64,000 nucleotides of DNA from Bradyrhizobium elkanii WSM2783 (GCF_000472865.1 NZ_AXAP01000001.1:181461-245460), one strand, 5' to 3'; numbered from the stretch's first letter, positions 36,051 through 45,740 are shown. Translations and numbers: made by a program. The notes: generated by a model not told the origin, from the letters alone.

Positions 36051-36530
36051 TCAACGGACAGGCGGAATTGCAAACGCGAACATCGATAGTTGTACCTCAG
36101 GGGAGAATACGAACGGTGTGGTACCGATCTTGTTGGCGCCAAGACGGGCGTAGAAATCGACAGAGCTTGGGCTCGAGTTAATCAGGATCACATTTCCCGC
36201 CATCTTTCTCGAAAGCTCGACTGCGGTAGCAAAAAGTCGCGTGCCAACGCCCCTTCGCGAACAGGCTGGATCGACAAAGATACCCTCCAGCAGAGTCAGG
36301 CCTCCGATTCCCGTCGGTCTTACAGCCACATAACCGTGCGGTACGCCGGCTTCGCTGTGGGACACAAAGACCAGTCCGGCGGCAATAAGCGAAAGGTTGA
36401 CCTTGAGTGCGGGCATGAAGCGGACGATCGCGTCATCGTCGTATCCGTCATTCCTGGTCGCGCGAACCGCGATTTGCGTAAGCTCCTCGGCTTCGTCAAC
36501 ACGTGCAGGCCTAACTGAATTATTTGTCAT
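36051..36530 (-). CDS. GNAT-family N-acetyltransferase
   Basis: 159 residues with the acetyl-CoA binding pattern GGLTLLEGIFVDPACSRRGVGTRLF (the RxxGxG/A loop) and C-terminal NSSPSSVDFYARLGANKIG, typical GNAT motifs A and B. The substrate is not predictable. ATG 36530 is used; the frame stays open to 36605 with another ATG at 36551. Confidence 0.8.
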   Translation of the reverse strand: MTNNSVRPARVDEAEELTQIAVRATRNDGYDDDAIVRFMPALKVNLSLIAAGLVFVSHSEAGVPHGYVAVRPTGIGGLTLLEGIFVDPACSRRGVGTRLFATAVELSRKMAGNVILINSSPSSVDFYARLGANKIGTTPFVFSPEVQLSMFAFAIPPVR

Positions 36531-36689
36531 GATTGGTCCCTGCTCCAACATCACGCAGATAGCCGCCGCGGATTGAATTTCAAGGAGTGTAGCGGATGCA
36601 GCCAATTACCGGTCCGCGCAGCAAAGCCGCTGAGCGGGCAGCTTTCAGCTCCGTGTCAGGAGCTGACTTCGATTGAAGCCGCCAACGCG

Positions 36690-37215
36690 TCCGTTCGGGG
36701 GCCATTTTCGACCGGATCGAGAGTCTTGCCCAGCATCTGATTCCGCTTCGCCCCAAGGCATCCTGTCGCCGGGCCCGCCCGGAGCATTGAGTTTGGCCGG
36801 GCGCTTGTGATCGACAGCACCTCCGTTCGTGCCCATCAGCAGGCCGCGACGGAAAAAGGGGGGCAGATCATTGTCTCGGTCGATCACGCGGCGGGCTGAC
36901 GACCAAGATTCGTGTCGTTGTCGACGCGCAAGGCCTTCCGATCAGGCTCGGCCTGACGGCAAGACAGGCGCATGACGGGCAGATCGCCGACACACCGCTT
37001 GACCATCTTGGCCCGCGCACCATCGTGCTGGCGGACAAGGCCTACGATGCCGACCGCAGCCGTGAACTGATTCAGGAGCAAGGTGCCACCCCTAACATCC
37101 CGCCCAAGAGCAACCGGCGCTGGAAGCCCTGCTTCCGCAAGAGGCTCTACCGCGAGCGCAATCTGATCGGGGCGGCTCTTCTCCAAGAAGGAGGACTTCC
37201 GACGTGTCGCATCCG
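36690..37215 (+). pseudogene. Decayed IS5-family transposase fragment
   Basis: Pieces of a DDE transposase are readable in different frames: IDSTSVRAHQQAA (36809-), then GRSRGGLTTKIRVVVDAQG after a frameshift near 36870, LADKAYDADRSRE, and PPKSNRRW...YRERNLI up to ~37170, then FRRVAS remains. The N-terminal third is missing, and at least two frameshifts or stops interrupt it. It is not functional. No clear terminal inverted repeats were found. Confidence 0.8.
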
Positions 37216-37557
37216 AAACAAAGGGGGCCGCCAACCGAGACGGCCCTGTTTCTTGGTGCGCGCATCCTTGATACGCTCGAGGGAACCTCGTTCACGGTCG
37301 GAAACCTACGGAAGGACCTTTACTGTTCCAGCTCTAGAGGGCAAGGCTGTTGGGTCTTGCAGCGAAGGAAAATGTCGGCACAAACTGCCGTCGCTGCAGG
37401 TGGAAATGACGAGGGTGGGAGCAGCGCCTGTGCTGCGTAGTTCCGGAAACCCGAGCGTCAGGTTGCCAGACTGGTTGAACGAACAATGCCCGGTCCCGAT
37501 TGCGGGGGCCACTTCCATGGCCGTTTCGAGACCTCACAGGTGGCCGGAGCAGAACCA

Positions 37558-39507
37558 ATGGACGACAGTGCGACTTCGCCGACGGCAGTCATTTCGCGCA
37601 CTTCTCTAATCCTTAGCGTTGCCATCGCTATTGGGATCTTCATTTTTGACGCGATCACCCCTGCAGCCTCGGTGATCTCGACGCTGTTCGTCGGCGTTGT
37701 GCTGCTGTCTGCGCGGTTTCTTCAAACGCGTGGGATTGTGCTCGTATCCGTCGGCTGCATGGCGCTGACGGTGCTCGCCCATTTTCTGACGCCATACGGC
37801 GACTCGTGGGAAACCATCTCCATTTCGAACCGCGTTCTCAGCCTTGCGACGATCGGCGTTGTGACTTTCCTCGCCGTGCAAAGCCGATCACAAGAGATGG
37901 TATTGCGCGAACAGGCAGGACTCCTCGACCTCAGCCACGATACGATCTTCGTGCGCGACATGAAGGATATCATCACCTACTGGAATCGCGGAGCCGAGCA
38001 GCTGTACGGGTGGAAGAAGGCGGAAGCCCTCGGCAGGATCACTCACCAACTGATGCAGACGATCTTCCCCATGCCGCTCGAAGCGATCATGGAAGAGTTG
38101 CTCCGAACCGGTCGCTGGGAAGGAGAGCTCGTCCACACGAGGAAGGATGGCACGCAGGCAATCGTAGCCAGTCGGTGGTCCCTGCAAAAGGACGAACGTG
38201 GCCTTCCGGCCGCGATCCTGGAGACCAACAATGACATCAGCGATCGCAAGCGCGCGGAGGACGCGCTGCGGGACAGCGAGAGACGATACAAGAGCATTTT
38301 CCGGATGGCGGGCGTGTCGATCTGGGAAGAGGACTTCTCTCAGATCAAAGCGGCCATCGACGAACTGAGAGCTCAAGGCGTTGCAGACTTCCGCGCGTAT
38401 TTTGCAGCACATCCGGAGTTCGTACGAGAGTCCATCTCGCGTGCGAAGGTCGTCGACGTAAACGATGCAACGGTCGAGCTCTTCAAGGCGCAGAGCAAGG
38501 ATGAGCTCCTTCACTCGCTGGATGCCGTATTCACCTCCGAAACATTGGAGGCGTTTGCCGGGGAGTTGATCGCCGTCGCAGAAGAGCGCCCGTATTTTTC
38601 AGCCGAGACGATTCTCCAAACACTGAAGGGAGAAAAACTGACGGTTCTCTTTGCGATTACCTTCCCGCCCCGACCTTCCAATCTCGATCGCGTATTGGTG
38701 ACGATCACTGACATTACCGAGCGCAAGCGGGCCGAGGAGGCGCTGCACGAGACCCAGGCCGAGCTCGCGCACATCACGCGCGTGACGACGATAAACGCGC
38801 TGACCTCCTCCATCGCCCACGAGGTCAGCCAACCACTTAGCGCGATTGTCAGTAACGGCTATGCGGGCCTGCGCTGGCTCGACCGGCAGCCGCCCGATCT
38901 CGAGGGGGCGCGCAGGACGTTCGAGCACATCGTCGGAGACGGGCATCGGGCCGGCGAGGTGATCGGGCGGGTGCGCGCGCTCCTCAAGAAGACAGCCACC
39001 ATCAGGGAATGCGTCGACGTGACCGAGCTGATCCGGGATACGGTCGCCGTGCTCCATGGCGAAGTGCTCCGGCATGGCATCCTGCTGCGGACCGAGTTAG
39101 CGCCCGAACTTCCGCCGGTGGTAGGCGATAGGGTGCAGGTGCAACAGGTGCTGCTGAACCTGATGATGAACGGCATCGACGCCATGAAGGAGGTGACGGA
39201 GCGGCCGCGCATGCTGCGGATCCGGTCCGATCTCGATGAATCCGGGGCCGTGAGCGTAGCGGTGCTGGACACCGGGGTCGGGCTGGATCCGAACAGTGCC
39301 GACCGCCTGTTCGAGGCGTTCTATACGACCAAGCCCGAGGGCATGGGCATGGGCCTGGCGATCTGCCGCTCGATCATCGAGGCGCACGGTGGACGATTGG
39401 GGGCATCTGCCAACGAGCCCTGTGGGGCGGTATTTGAATTCCGCCTGCCGCCCGAGCGGGACGAGACCAGTCCCGCCGCGAACGATCGTCCAATGCCGGT
39501 ACAGTGA
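37558..39507 (+). CDS. Membrane PAS sensor histidine kinase
   Basis: 649 residues. The N-terminal ~95 hold about three hydrophobic spans. One PAS domain follows (~105-225, LLDLSHDTIFVRDMKDIITYWNRGAEQLYGW), then a second, divergent PAS-like region (~235-400), then a HisKA region with the phospho-histidine in SIAHEVSQPLSAI and an HATPase domain with the N box NLMMNGIDAM and the G boxes LDTGVGLDP and GMGMGLAICRSII. No adjacent response regulator is seen. ATG 37558 is chosen; the frame runs upstream to 37486. Confidence 0.88.
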   Translation: MDDSATSPTAVISRTSLILSVAIAIGIFIFDAITPAASVISTLFVGVVLLSARFLQTRGIVLVSVGCMALTVLAHFLTPYGDSWETISISNRVLSLATIGVVTFLAVQSRSQEMVLREQAGLLDLSHDTIFVRDMKDIITYWNRGAEQLYGWKKAEALGRITHQLMQTIFPMPLEAIMEELLRTGRWEGELVHTRKDGTQAIVASRWSLQKDERGLPAAILETNNDISDRKRAEDALRDSERRYKSIFRMAGVSIWEEDFSQIKAAIDELRAQGVADFRAYFAAHPEFVRESISRAKVVDVNDATVELFKAQSKDELLHSLDAVFTSETLEAFAGELIAVAEERPYFSAETILQTLKGEKLTVLFAITFPPRPSNLDRVLVTITDITERKRAEEALHETQAELAHITRVTTINALTSSIAHEVSQPLSAIVSNGYAGLRWLDRQPPDLEGARRTFEHIVGDGHRAGEVIGRVRALLKKTATIRECVDVTELIRDTVAVLHGEVLRHGILLRTELAPELPPVVGDRVQVQQVLLNLMMNGIDAMKEVTERPRMLRIRSDLDESGAVSVAVLDTGVGLDPNSADRLFEAFYTTKPEGMGMGLAICRSIIEAHGGRLGASANEPCGAVFEFRLPPERDETSPAANDRPMPVQ

Positions 39508-39592
39508 ACGGGCAGCACCACTTGCGACAACCGCGTTGTTCGCTGGAGCATGGCCATGCCGATCGGCAAGGACATGCTTTTTCAATCCACCG

Positions 39593-40477
39593 CTAGTCCT
39601 TCATTCCGGTGATCGAGCTGCTGACAGCCCGCGGATCGCGGAGCGGCCAGCGGCCGCAATCGACCTGGGCCAGGAAATCGCCGACGATCCGGTTGTACTC
39701 CTCCGGCTCCTCGATATTGATCGCGTGCCCCGAATTCGGCATTACCGCGAGCGCGGCTGAGGGAATGCTCTGCTTCATGAGAATGCCCGGCAGCAGGCAC
39801 GGCCAATCCTCATCGCCGGTGATGATCAGCGTCGGCACGGTGATGCGTTTCATCTCCTCGACCAGCGCATAAAGCGAAGGCCGCTCCTTCTGCACGCCTT
39901 GCTGCGTGTTGGCCGATCCGGTCGCCGAATGCTCGGCCAGCATGGCCTTGAACTCGGCGTGACCGCGCGGATCCTTGTTCTGATATTGCACGCGCGTCGG
40001 CCCATAGGCATAGCGCTCGGCGAACGCCGGCATGCCCTCGCGCCGGATCATGTCGGCGATCACGTCGGCCTCGGCGCGGAACGTCTCGCGCTTGTCGGGC
40101 TCGGCGCCGTAGCCGCAGCCGCCGATGCAGAGTGACAGCGCCCGCTTCTGATGACGCAGGCCGAAATGCAGAGTGGCAAAACCGCCCATCGACAGGCCGA
40201 CGATATGCGCCTGCCGCTCGCCGATATGATCGAGCACCGCGAGGATGTCGTCGGCGGCGCGCGCCTGCGAATAGGATGAGACCTGCTCGGGCACGTCGGA
40301 CGGCGGGAAGCCGCGCGCGTTGAAGGCAATGCTGCGATAGCGCTTGCCGAAGTGCCGCATCTGCGGCTCGTAGCTGCGCAGATCGCCGGCGAATTCATGC
40401 ACGAAGATGACGGGACGGCCGGTTCCCGTTTCCTCGAAATAAAGGCGCACCCCGTCGTCCGTCGTTGCGTAAGGCAT
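39593..40477 (-). CDS. Alpha/beta hydrolase
   Basis: 294 residues with the classic fold: oxyanion block VIFVHEFAGD, nucleophile serine in GLSMGG (~residue 96), an acid region near TLIITGDED, and the catalytic histidine in PNSGHAINIEEP. It is the last gene of the - strand operon with the hydantoinase, 14 bases downstream. In nicotinate degradation a deformylase of this fold (NicD) works with a maleate isomerase; a comparable acyl or amide hydrolase role is possible here. Confidence 0.85.
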   Translation of the reverse strand: MPYATTDDGVRLYFEETGTGRPVIFVHEFAGDLRSYEPQMRHFGKRYRSIAFNARGFPPSDVPEQVSSYSQARAADDILAVLDHIGERQAHIVGLSMGGFATLHFGLRHQKRALSLCIGGCGYGAEPDKRETFRAEADVIADMIRREGMPAFAERYAYGPTRVQYQNKDPRGHAEFKAMLAEHSATGSANTQQGVQKERPSLYALVEEMKRITVPTLIITGDEDWPCLLPGILMKQSIPSAALAVMPNSGHAINIEEPEEYNRIVGDFLAQVDCGRWPLRDPRAVSSSITGMKD

Positions 40478-40491
40478 GTTGATCTCCGCCG

Positions 40492-41901
40492 TCAGAAATT
40501 GGCCGTCGCCGCAGGCTTGCTCCGCGGCAGATAGGTGCCGTGGCCTTTCGCCCCGACCAGGACGCCATCATCGACCACCACGCGCCCGCGCACCATGGTG
40601 AGCACTGGCCAGCCCGTGACCTCGAGCCCTTCATAGGGCGTGTAATCGGCGCCATCATGGATAAGCTCGTGGCGGATCGTGACCTTGCGCTTGGGATCCC
40701 ACAGCGCGATGTCGGCGTCCGATCCCACCGCGATGGTGCCCTTGCGGGGATAAAGGCCGTAGATTTTCGCGTGATTGGTCGCGCTGAACGCGACGAAATC
40801 GTTGAGGTCGATGCGGCCCTTCACCACGCCTTCCGAGAACAGGATCGGCAATCGCGTCGCGACGCCTGGAATGCCGTTCGGCACCCAGCGGAAGCTGGTG
40901 CGGCCCTTGGGCACGAGCTTTCCCTGCGGATCGTCATAGCGGAACGGGCAATGGTCGGACGAGAACACCGAGAACACCTTTTGCTGCAGGCCTTCCCAGC
41001 ACGCCTGCTGGCTCGCGATGTCGCGTGGCGGCGGTGAGCACACATACTTGGCGCCTTCCATGTTGAGCTGTTCCAGATCGTTCTCGGTCAGGACCAGATA
41101 TTGCGGGCAGGTCTCGCCCAACACGTTCAGCCCGCGCTGCCGGGCGCGGCGGATTTCCTCCATCGCGTCGCGGTTCGAGACATGCACGATCATGATCGGC
41201 ACGTCGACGAGTTCGGCCAGCGAGATGGCGCGGTGCGTGGCCTCACGCTCGACCGGGATCGGCCGCGAGGTCGCATGGAAGTGCGGCGCAGTCTTGCCGG
41301 CGCGTTCGAGGCGATCGGTGAGGAAGCGGATGGCGTCGAAATTTTCCGCATGCACCATCAGCATGGCGCCCGTCTCGCGCGCGACCGACATGGTTTCGAG
41401 CAGTTCGCGGTCCGACAGCGCGAGCCCCTCATAGGTCATGAACACCTTGAGCGAGGTGTAGCCGTCCTCCACCAGCGCCGGCAGCTCCTGGCCGAGCACC
41501 TGCTCGGTCGGGTCGGTGACGATGAGGTGAAAGGCGACATCGACATGACATTCGCCCTCCGCCAGCGCGTGGTAGCGTCGCAGTGCCTCGCGCAGCGTCT
41601 GGCCTTTCTCCTGCAGGCAGAACGGCAGCACGGTGGTGTTGCCGCCGAACGCTGCCGAGCGCGTGCCGCTGGCAAAGCCGTCGGCCATGACGATGCCGTC
41701 GCCCGATGGCTGGGCGAAATGCACGTGGCTGTCGATGCCGCCGGGCAGCACCAGGCGATCAGTGGCGTCAATGATCGTCTCCGCCGTGCCGAGATCGTGC
41801 CCCAAGGCCGTGATCTTGCCGCCCTGGATTCCGACGTCGCAGGCAAAGGTGTCGGCGGCGGTCGCAACGGTGCCGCCGCGGATGATGGTGTCGAACGGCA
41901 T
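40492..41901 (-). CDS. Dihydropyrimidinase/hydantoinase-family amidohydrolase
   Basis: 469 residues, a cyclic-amide hydrolase of the amidohydrolase superfamily. The metal-binding motif is SHVHF (~58), the bridging lysine is in SLKVFMTYEG (~150), and further metal ligands lie in MVHAEN and IVHVSN, with the aspartate in SSDHCPF (~315). Dihydropyrimidinase, D-hydantoinase and imidase are the possible activities. It overlaps the upstream racemase-like gene by one base. Confidence 0.92.
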   Translation of the reverse strand: MPFDTIIRGGTVATAADTFACDVGIQGGKITALGHDLGTAETIIDATDRLVLPGGIDSHVHFAQPSGDGIVMADGFASGTRSAAFGGNTTVLPFCLQEKGQTLREALRRYHALAEGECHVDVAFHLIVTDPTEQVLGQELPALVEDGYTSLKVFMTYEGLALSDRELLETMSVARETGAMLMVHAENFDAIRFLTDRLERAGKTAPHFHATSRPIPVEREATHRAISLAELVDVPIMIVHVSNRDAMEEIRRARQRGLNVLGETCPQYLVLTENDLEQLNMEGAKYVCSPPPRDIASQQACWEGLQQKVFSVFSSDHCPFRYDDPQGKLVPKGRTSFRWVPNGIPGVATRLPILFSEGVVKGRIDLNDFVAFSATNHAKIYGLYPRKGTIAVGSDADIALWDPKRKVTIRHELIHDGADYTPYEGLEVTGWPVLTMVRGRVVVDDGVLVGAKGHGTYLPRSKPAATANF

Positions 41902-42671
41902 CAGCTCTCTCCTTGCGTATCATGTCGTGGCCGATGTTCGATGACCGCGGCCAGCGGCTCCGCCAGCTCGATGGTTGCCTTGGCATCGGGGCGGCGGAAC
42001 GTCCCGGCGACGGGCTTGCGCAGCTTGAGTACGGCGAGCGTCTCGGCCTGCCGTACCGCTGCCGCGATCGGATCGATCACCGGCACAGGAATGCGATGGC
42101 TGACCTTGGCGGCAAGGCCGGCCAGCGGCGCCCCGGAAAGAATGACGACGTCGGCGCCGTCCTGTTCGACGGCGCGATTGGCGAGCGTCACCAGCATGTC
42201 CTCCTTCTCGGCCTGGACATCCGCAATGGAGCGGAAGCCATCATCGAGCGTCCGTATGCCGGTGCAGCGCGCGCCGAGACCATGCATGGCAACGCATTCC
42301 CGATACCAGGGCGCGAGCGCGCGGGCGAACGTCACGATCGAAAATCGCTGACCGACCATGCAGGCGGTCAGCATCGCGGCTTCGGCAAGGCCTACGACCG
42401 GGATATCGAACAGTTCGCGCGCCCCGAACAGGCCGGGGTCGCCGAAAGCGGCGATGATCGCTGCATCGATGCCGGTGTCGGCCTCCGCCAGCATCTCCAG
42501 CGCGATGGCGCCGCCGATCTGGGCCTCGGCCCGGGTCGCGATATAGGGCACACCGCGGCTGGCCGTCATCGCCACCAGCTCGGTGCCAGGCGAGGCCACT
42601 TGCGCGCCGGCCGCATGGAGCAGGTCGGTCACCGCTGACGTGGTGTTGGGATTGAGCAGCAGGATCTTCAC
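41901..42671 (-). CDS. Hydantoin-racemase-like protein lacking the usual cysteines
   Basis: 256 residues of the Asp/Glu/hydantoin racemase superfamily: N-terminal LLNPNTTSAVTD, middle AAFGDPGLFGARELF (~75-88), and VILSGAPLAGLA (~176-187). In hydantoin racemases the corresponding positions are cysteines (ACFGDPG and LGCAGM). Here they read A75 and G180, so the two-cysteine racemase mechanism cannot operate. It is nested between the GntR gene (4-base overlap) and the hydantoinase. Confidence 0.85.
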   Translation of the reverse strand: MKILLLNPNTTSAVTDLLHAAGAQVASPGTELVAMTASRGVPYIATRAEAQIGGAIALEMLAEADTGIDAAIIAAFGDPGLFGARELFDIPVVGLAEAAMLTACMVGQRFSIVTFARALAPWYRECVAMHGLGARCTGIRTLDDGFRSIADVQAEKEDMLVTLANRAVEQDGADVVILSGAPLAGLAAKVSHRIPVPVIDPIAAAVRQAETLAVLKLRKPVAGTFRRPDAKATIELAEPLAAVIEHRPRHDTQGES

Positions 42672-43462
42672 GGCCCGGCCTTTCTCGTTATGCCGCGCAT
42701 GTTGGGCTGGGCGCTTGCGGTGCTGGCATCATCCGCGTCGGAGCCCAGTGTCGTGGCCATGATCTCGCCGGTGCGACGGACATGGTGGCCAAGCAGCCGT
42801 CCGGCGCGCTCGGCGTCGCCGTCCCTGAGCGCGGCCAGGATGTCCTGATGGTCGCGCACCGATTCATCCCATCGCCCATGGACCGACAGGGCGAAGAAGC
42901 GTGCGCGTTCCACTCGCGCCAGCAGGATATCGTGCGTGGCCTTCAACACCGCGTTACGGGCGAAGCCGACGATGGCGCTGTGAATCTGCTGGTTGGTCTC
43001 GAAATATTCGCGCAGCTCGCCGCGGTCGTGGTGCCATTCGATGCGCTCCTGCAGCTCTTCCAGTCGCTCCACGTCGCGCTCGACCATCCGTGTCGCGGCG
43101 AGCTCGGCGGCGCAGCGCTCGATCCCGCTCACCGCCTCGAACAGTTCGGTCAACTCTTCGCGGCGGAACGGCGCGACGATGGCGCTGCGATTGAGGCGCA
43201 GTTCGACCAGACCTTCGGCCGCCAATTGTTTCAGCGCCTCGCGGAGCGGCGTGCGCGAGATGCCGAGCGCCTCGGACAGATCGGCTTCGAGCAATTGCTC
43301 GCCCGGCTGAAGATCGCCGCGCACGATCAATGTGCGAAGCCGCGTCGCGGCCTGTTCGTGCAGGCCGGTTCGGGGCACGCGCAGCCGTCGCCGTTGCAGC
43401 GTCGTCACGGCGCCGCGCGATTTGGGCTGTTTCCTGGTCTTGGTCGTCTTGGTCTCAGTCAC
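42668..43462 (-). CDS. GntR-family (FCD-type) transcription regulator
   Basis: 264 residues. After a basic N-terminal tail, the winged helix runs ~33-98 with GEQLLEADLSEALGISRTPLREALKQLAAEGLV. An FCD effector domain follows (~110-230). It lies inside the operon it probably controls, overlapping the next gene by ATGA. A candidate operator is the palindrome at 45724-45740. Confidence 0.9.
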   Translation of the reverse strand: MTETKTTKTRKQPKSRGAVTTLQRRRLRVPRTGLHEQAATRLRTLIVRGDLQPGEQLLEADLSEALGISRTPLREALKQLAAEGLVELRLNRSAIVAPFRREELTELFEAVSGIERCAAELAATRMVERDVERLEELQERIEWHHDRGELREYFETNQQIHSAIVGFARNAVLKATHDILLARVERARFFALSVHGRWDESVRDHQDILAALRDGDAERAGRLLGHHVRRTGEIMATTLGSDADDASTASAQPNMRGITRKAGP

Positions 43463-43519
43463 GGTCAGTTTTCGTTCCGGTGAAGAATCTCCGCACCTTC
43501 GAGTGTCCTGTGAAGCGCG

Positions 43520-44269
43520 TCAATCAAATTGGCCGTGGGTCTCGATCGGGATTTCAAACAGGTTGCCCCAGCCGCGAATGCGTGATGGATCGACGCCGGT
43601 TGCAGCCAGGCACGCCCACAGCGTCACCGCGATGGAATCGAACACCGCGACACCAAGCTTCGCCTCGAGCCGCGCGGCGGCGCCGGCGCCCCGCATATTG
43701 GTGCAGACCACCGCGACCGCGTCGCAGCCTTCGCGCGCCACCTCTTCGATCAGCCTCGCCACCTCGGTCTCCGGCACTTCGGCGAAGGAAAAATTGTCCT
43801 GCAGCGAGAGGTGGCGCTCGGCGGCGCAGTGCAAGCCTTCGGACGCCCAGTTGGCGATGATCTTGTCCTGCACGTCGCGGCGATAGGGCGTCACCAGCCC
43901 AATGCGCCCCGCCTTGCGGCGCCGGAGCAGGTCGCGGAAGGCGAGCACGGTGGTGCAGGCCTTGATGCCGGTCGCGGCCGTGATCCGCTCGCATAGTTGC
44001 TCGTCGCGCTCGAAGCCGAGCCAGCTCGCCGATGTTCCGTTCCAGGCAATGACGTCCACCTTCGCGTGCGCCAGCAGCTCGGCGGCGCGCAGGATCTCGC
44101 TGTCGTCGAACTGGCGGAGCGCGGATTCGGACAGCGCGATCTCGGTCACCTTGAAGCGCGAAAAATGCGCCGAGACGTCAGCGATGCCGGCCAGCATCGC
44201 ATAGGTGATCGGCTCCAGCGCGGTGTTGGACGAAGGGGTCAGCATGCCGAGCCGGACCGGACTAGTCAT
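43520..44269 (-). CDS. Maleate isomerase/arylmalonate decarboxylase-like protein
   Basis: 249 residues of the Asp/Glu racemase superfamily. The N-terminal block is RLGMLTPSSNTALEP. The first active-site loop reads WNGTSASW (G78-T79-S80), as in arylmalonate decarboxylase, where glycine replaces the first cysteine. The second loop has the cysteine C189 in VVCTNMRG, as in maleate isomerase. A single-cysteine enzyme suggests decarboxylation or isomerisation rather than two-base racemisation. It lies 57 bases upstream of the GntR gene. Confidence 0.78.
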   Translation of the reverse strand: MTSPVRLGMLTPSSNTALEPITYAMLAGIADVSAHFSRFKVTEIALSESALRQFDDSEILRAAELLAHAKVDVIAWNGTSASWLGFERDEQLCERITAATGIKACTTVLAFRDLLRRRKAGRIGLVTPYRRDVQDKIIANWASEGLHCAAERHLSLQDNFSFAEVPETEVARLIEEVAREGCDAVAVVCTNMRGAGAAARLEAKLGVAVFDSIAVTLWACLAATGVDPSRIRGWGNLFEIPIETHGQFD

Positions 44270-44311
44270 GTTGCAGCCTTATCATACGCGGCCATCCGTT
44301 GATCCATACTG

Positions 44312-45616
44312 CTAGACCGGCAATTTGCGGCTGTAGTCGATCAGCGTCGAGCAGATCAACAGCGCAACGCCGGCCGCGGCGAAGAACATCAGGGCGAGGA
44401 AGTAGGAGCCGGTGGTCTGGACGATCAGGCCGACGATCAGCGGCGTCATGATGCCCGCAATGTTGCCGCCGAGATTCATGCAGCCGCCGAGGAAGCCCGA
44501 TTTGTCGCGGCCGGCAAGCGCGGAAGGGATGGCCCAGTACATCCCGCACCAGCGCAGGAAGAACAGCGTGGAGGACAGCAGCACCACGACCGTCACCGGG
44601 TCGCGGACATAGGCCACCAGGAAAATCGACACCGTCGCCATGATGGCGGCAATGCCGAACAAGGTGCGGAACACCAGGTTCGGCGCGCCGCCGCGGCTGC
44701 GCCAGGTGTCGCCGATCCAGCCGCCGACCAGTTCGCCGACGAAGCCCGCGAAGAAGATGATGAAGGATGCGCCGCCGAGCGCCTTGATGTCGAAATTGTG
44801 CACCTTGAACAGATAGGTCGGCATCCATGTCAGCAAGCCGTAGAAGGTGGTGTTGAAGAACATCCAGCCCAGGCACATGCACCAGACCGAACGGAAACGG
44901 AAATAGGCCATCCAGCTTCCGCCGGAGGAGGGCGGCGTGGCGGCGTCTTCCAGCGCGTGCGCCTGCTCGATGTAGCGCGCTTCGGCCTCATTGACCGACG
45001 GGTGCTGTCGCGGTTCGTTGCGGATGTAGTACCACGCCCACACGCCGCACAGCATCGTGCCGACGCCGGCGATGACAAAGGCGGTGCGCCAGGAATCGAA
45101 GATCGCGATCAGCCACGCGATCACGATCGAGCCGAGCGCGGCGCCGAGCGGCGCGCCGCCGTCGAGCAGCGTCGCGCCACGCCCACGCTCGTTCTGCGTC
45201 ATCCAGATGGCGTTGAGCTTGCCGCCCGCCGGATAGATCGGCGCTTCCGATGCGCCGAGCCCAAGCCGGGTCAGCAGCAGCACCCACCAGTTGGTGGCCA
45301 CTGCCGCGATCGCCTGGAAGGCGCCCCAGAAGATCGTCGCCAGCGCGATCACGATCCGCGGCTTGTAATGATCGGCGAGCAGGCCGCCGGGAACCTGCAT
45401 GAAGGCGTAGGTCCAGAAGAACGAGCTCAGGATCAGGCCCTGCATCGCCGGATCGATGTCGAACTCCTTGGAGATCAGCGGCATCGCCACCGAGAGCGAG
45501 GCGCGATCGATGTAGTTGATCGAGATCAGGAACAGCATCAGCAGGAAGATGTTCCAGCGCACACCGGTCGGTCTGACGGCGCCTGTCGCTCCGATGGCGG
45601 ACACCTGCTCGCTCAT
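44312..45616 (-). CDS. MFS transporter, anion:cation symporter type
   Basis: 434 residues with 12 predicted membrane spans. The loop 2-3 motif GGLLADHYKPR and the N-terminal INYIDRASLSVAMPLI match the ACS family, which takes up organic anions such as sugar acids and aromatic acids. GGAGGGAGCA just before ATG 45616 fixes the start; an ATG at 45658 has no such site. As first gene of the operon it probably imports the substrate handled by the downstream enzymes. Confidence 0.9.
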   Translation of the reverse strand: MSEQVSAIGATGAVRPTGVRWNIFLLMLFLISINYIDRASLSVAMPLISKEFDIDPAMQGLILSSFFWTYAFMQVPGGLLADHYKPRIVIALATIFWGAFQAIAAVATNWWVLLLTRLGLGASEAPIYPAGGKLNAIWMTQNERGRGATLLDGGAPLGAALGSIVIAWLIAIFDSWRTAFVIAGVGTMLCGVWAWYYIRNEPRQHPSVNEAEARYIEQAHALEDAATPPSSGGSWMAYFRFRSVWCMCLGWMFFNTTFYGLLTWMPTYLFKVHNFDIKALGGASFIIFFAGFVGELVGGWIGDTWRSRGGAPNLVFRTLFGIAAIMATVSIFLVAYVRDPVTVVVLLSSTLFFLRWCGMYWAIPSALAGRDKSGFLGGCMNLGGNIAGIMTPLIVGLIVQTTGSYFLALMFFAAAGVALLICSTLIDYSRKLPV

Positions 45617-45723
45617 TGCTCCCTCCCGTGCCGGCGGACTTTCAGCGAGCGTCTCCATTGACGTTCATTCGTCCCCTGACGTCGCCAAGTCTGGTCCAGT
45701 CGAAGATGAGCGGCAACAACATT

Positions 45724-45740
45724 TTGTATGCTGCATGCAA
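45724..45740. promoter_or_regulatory. Candidate GntR operator palindrome
   Basis: TTGTATGCTGCATGCAA is a near-perfect palindrome (one mismatched pair) about 110 bases upstream of the MFS start. Its length and TTG...CAA ends resemble FCD-type GntR operators, and the operon encodes such a regulator. The rest of the 319-base gap 45617-45935 is AT-rich (45750-45780) with no gene. Confidence 0.45.

Noticed and set aside
36884..37234. 116-residue - strand frame in the IS remnant
   Set aside because: Antisense to readable transposase fragments on the + strand.
41101..42351. 416-residue + strand open frame opposite the hydantoinase and racemase-like genes
   Set aside because: Antisense to two recognised enzymes; residue pattern typical of a mirrored GC-rich gene.
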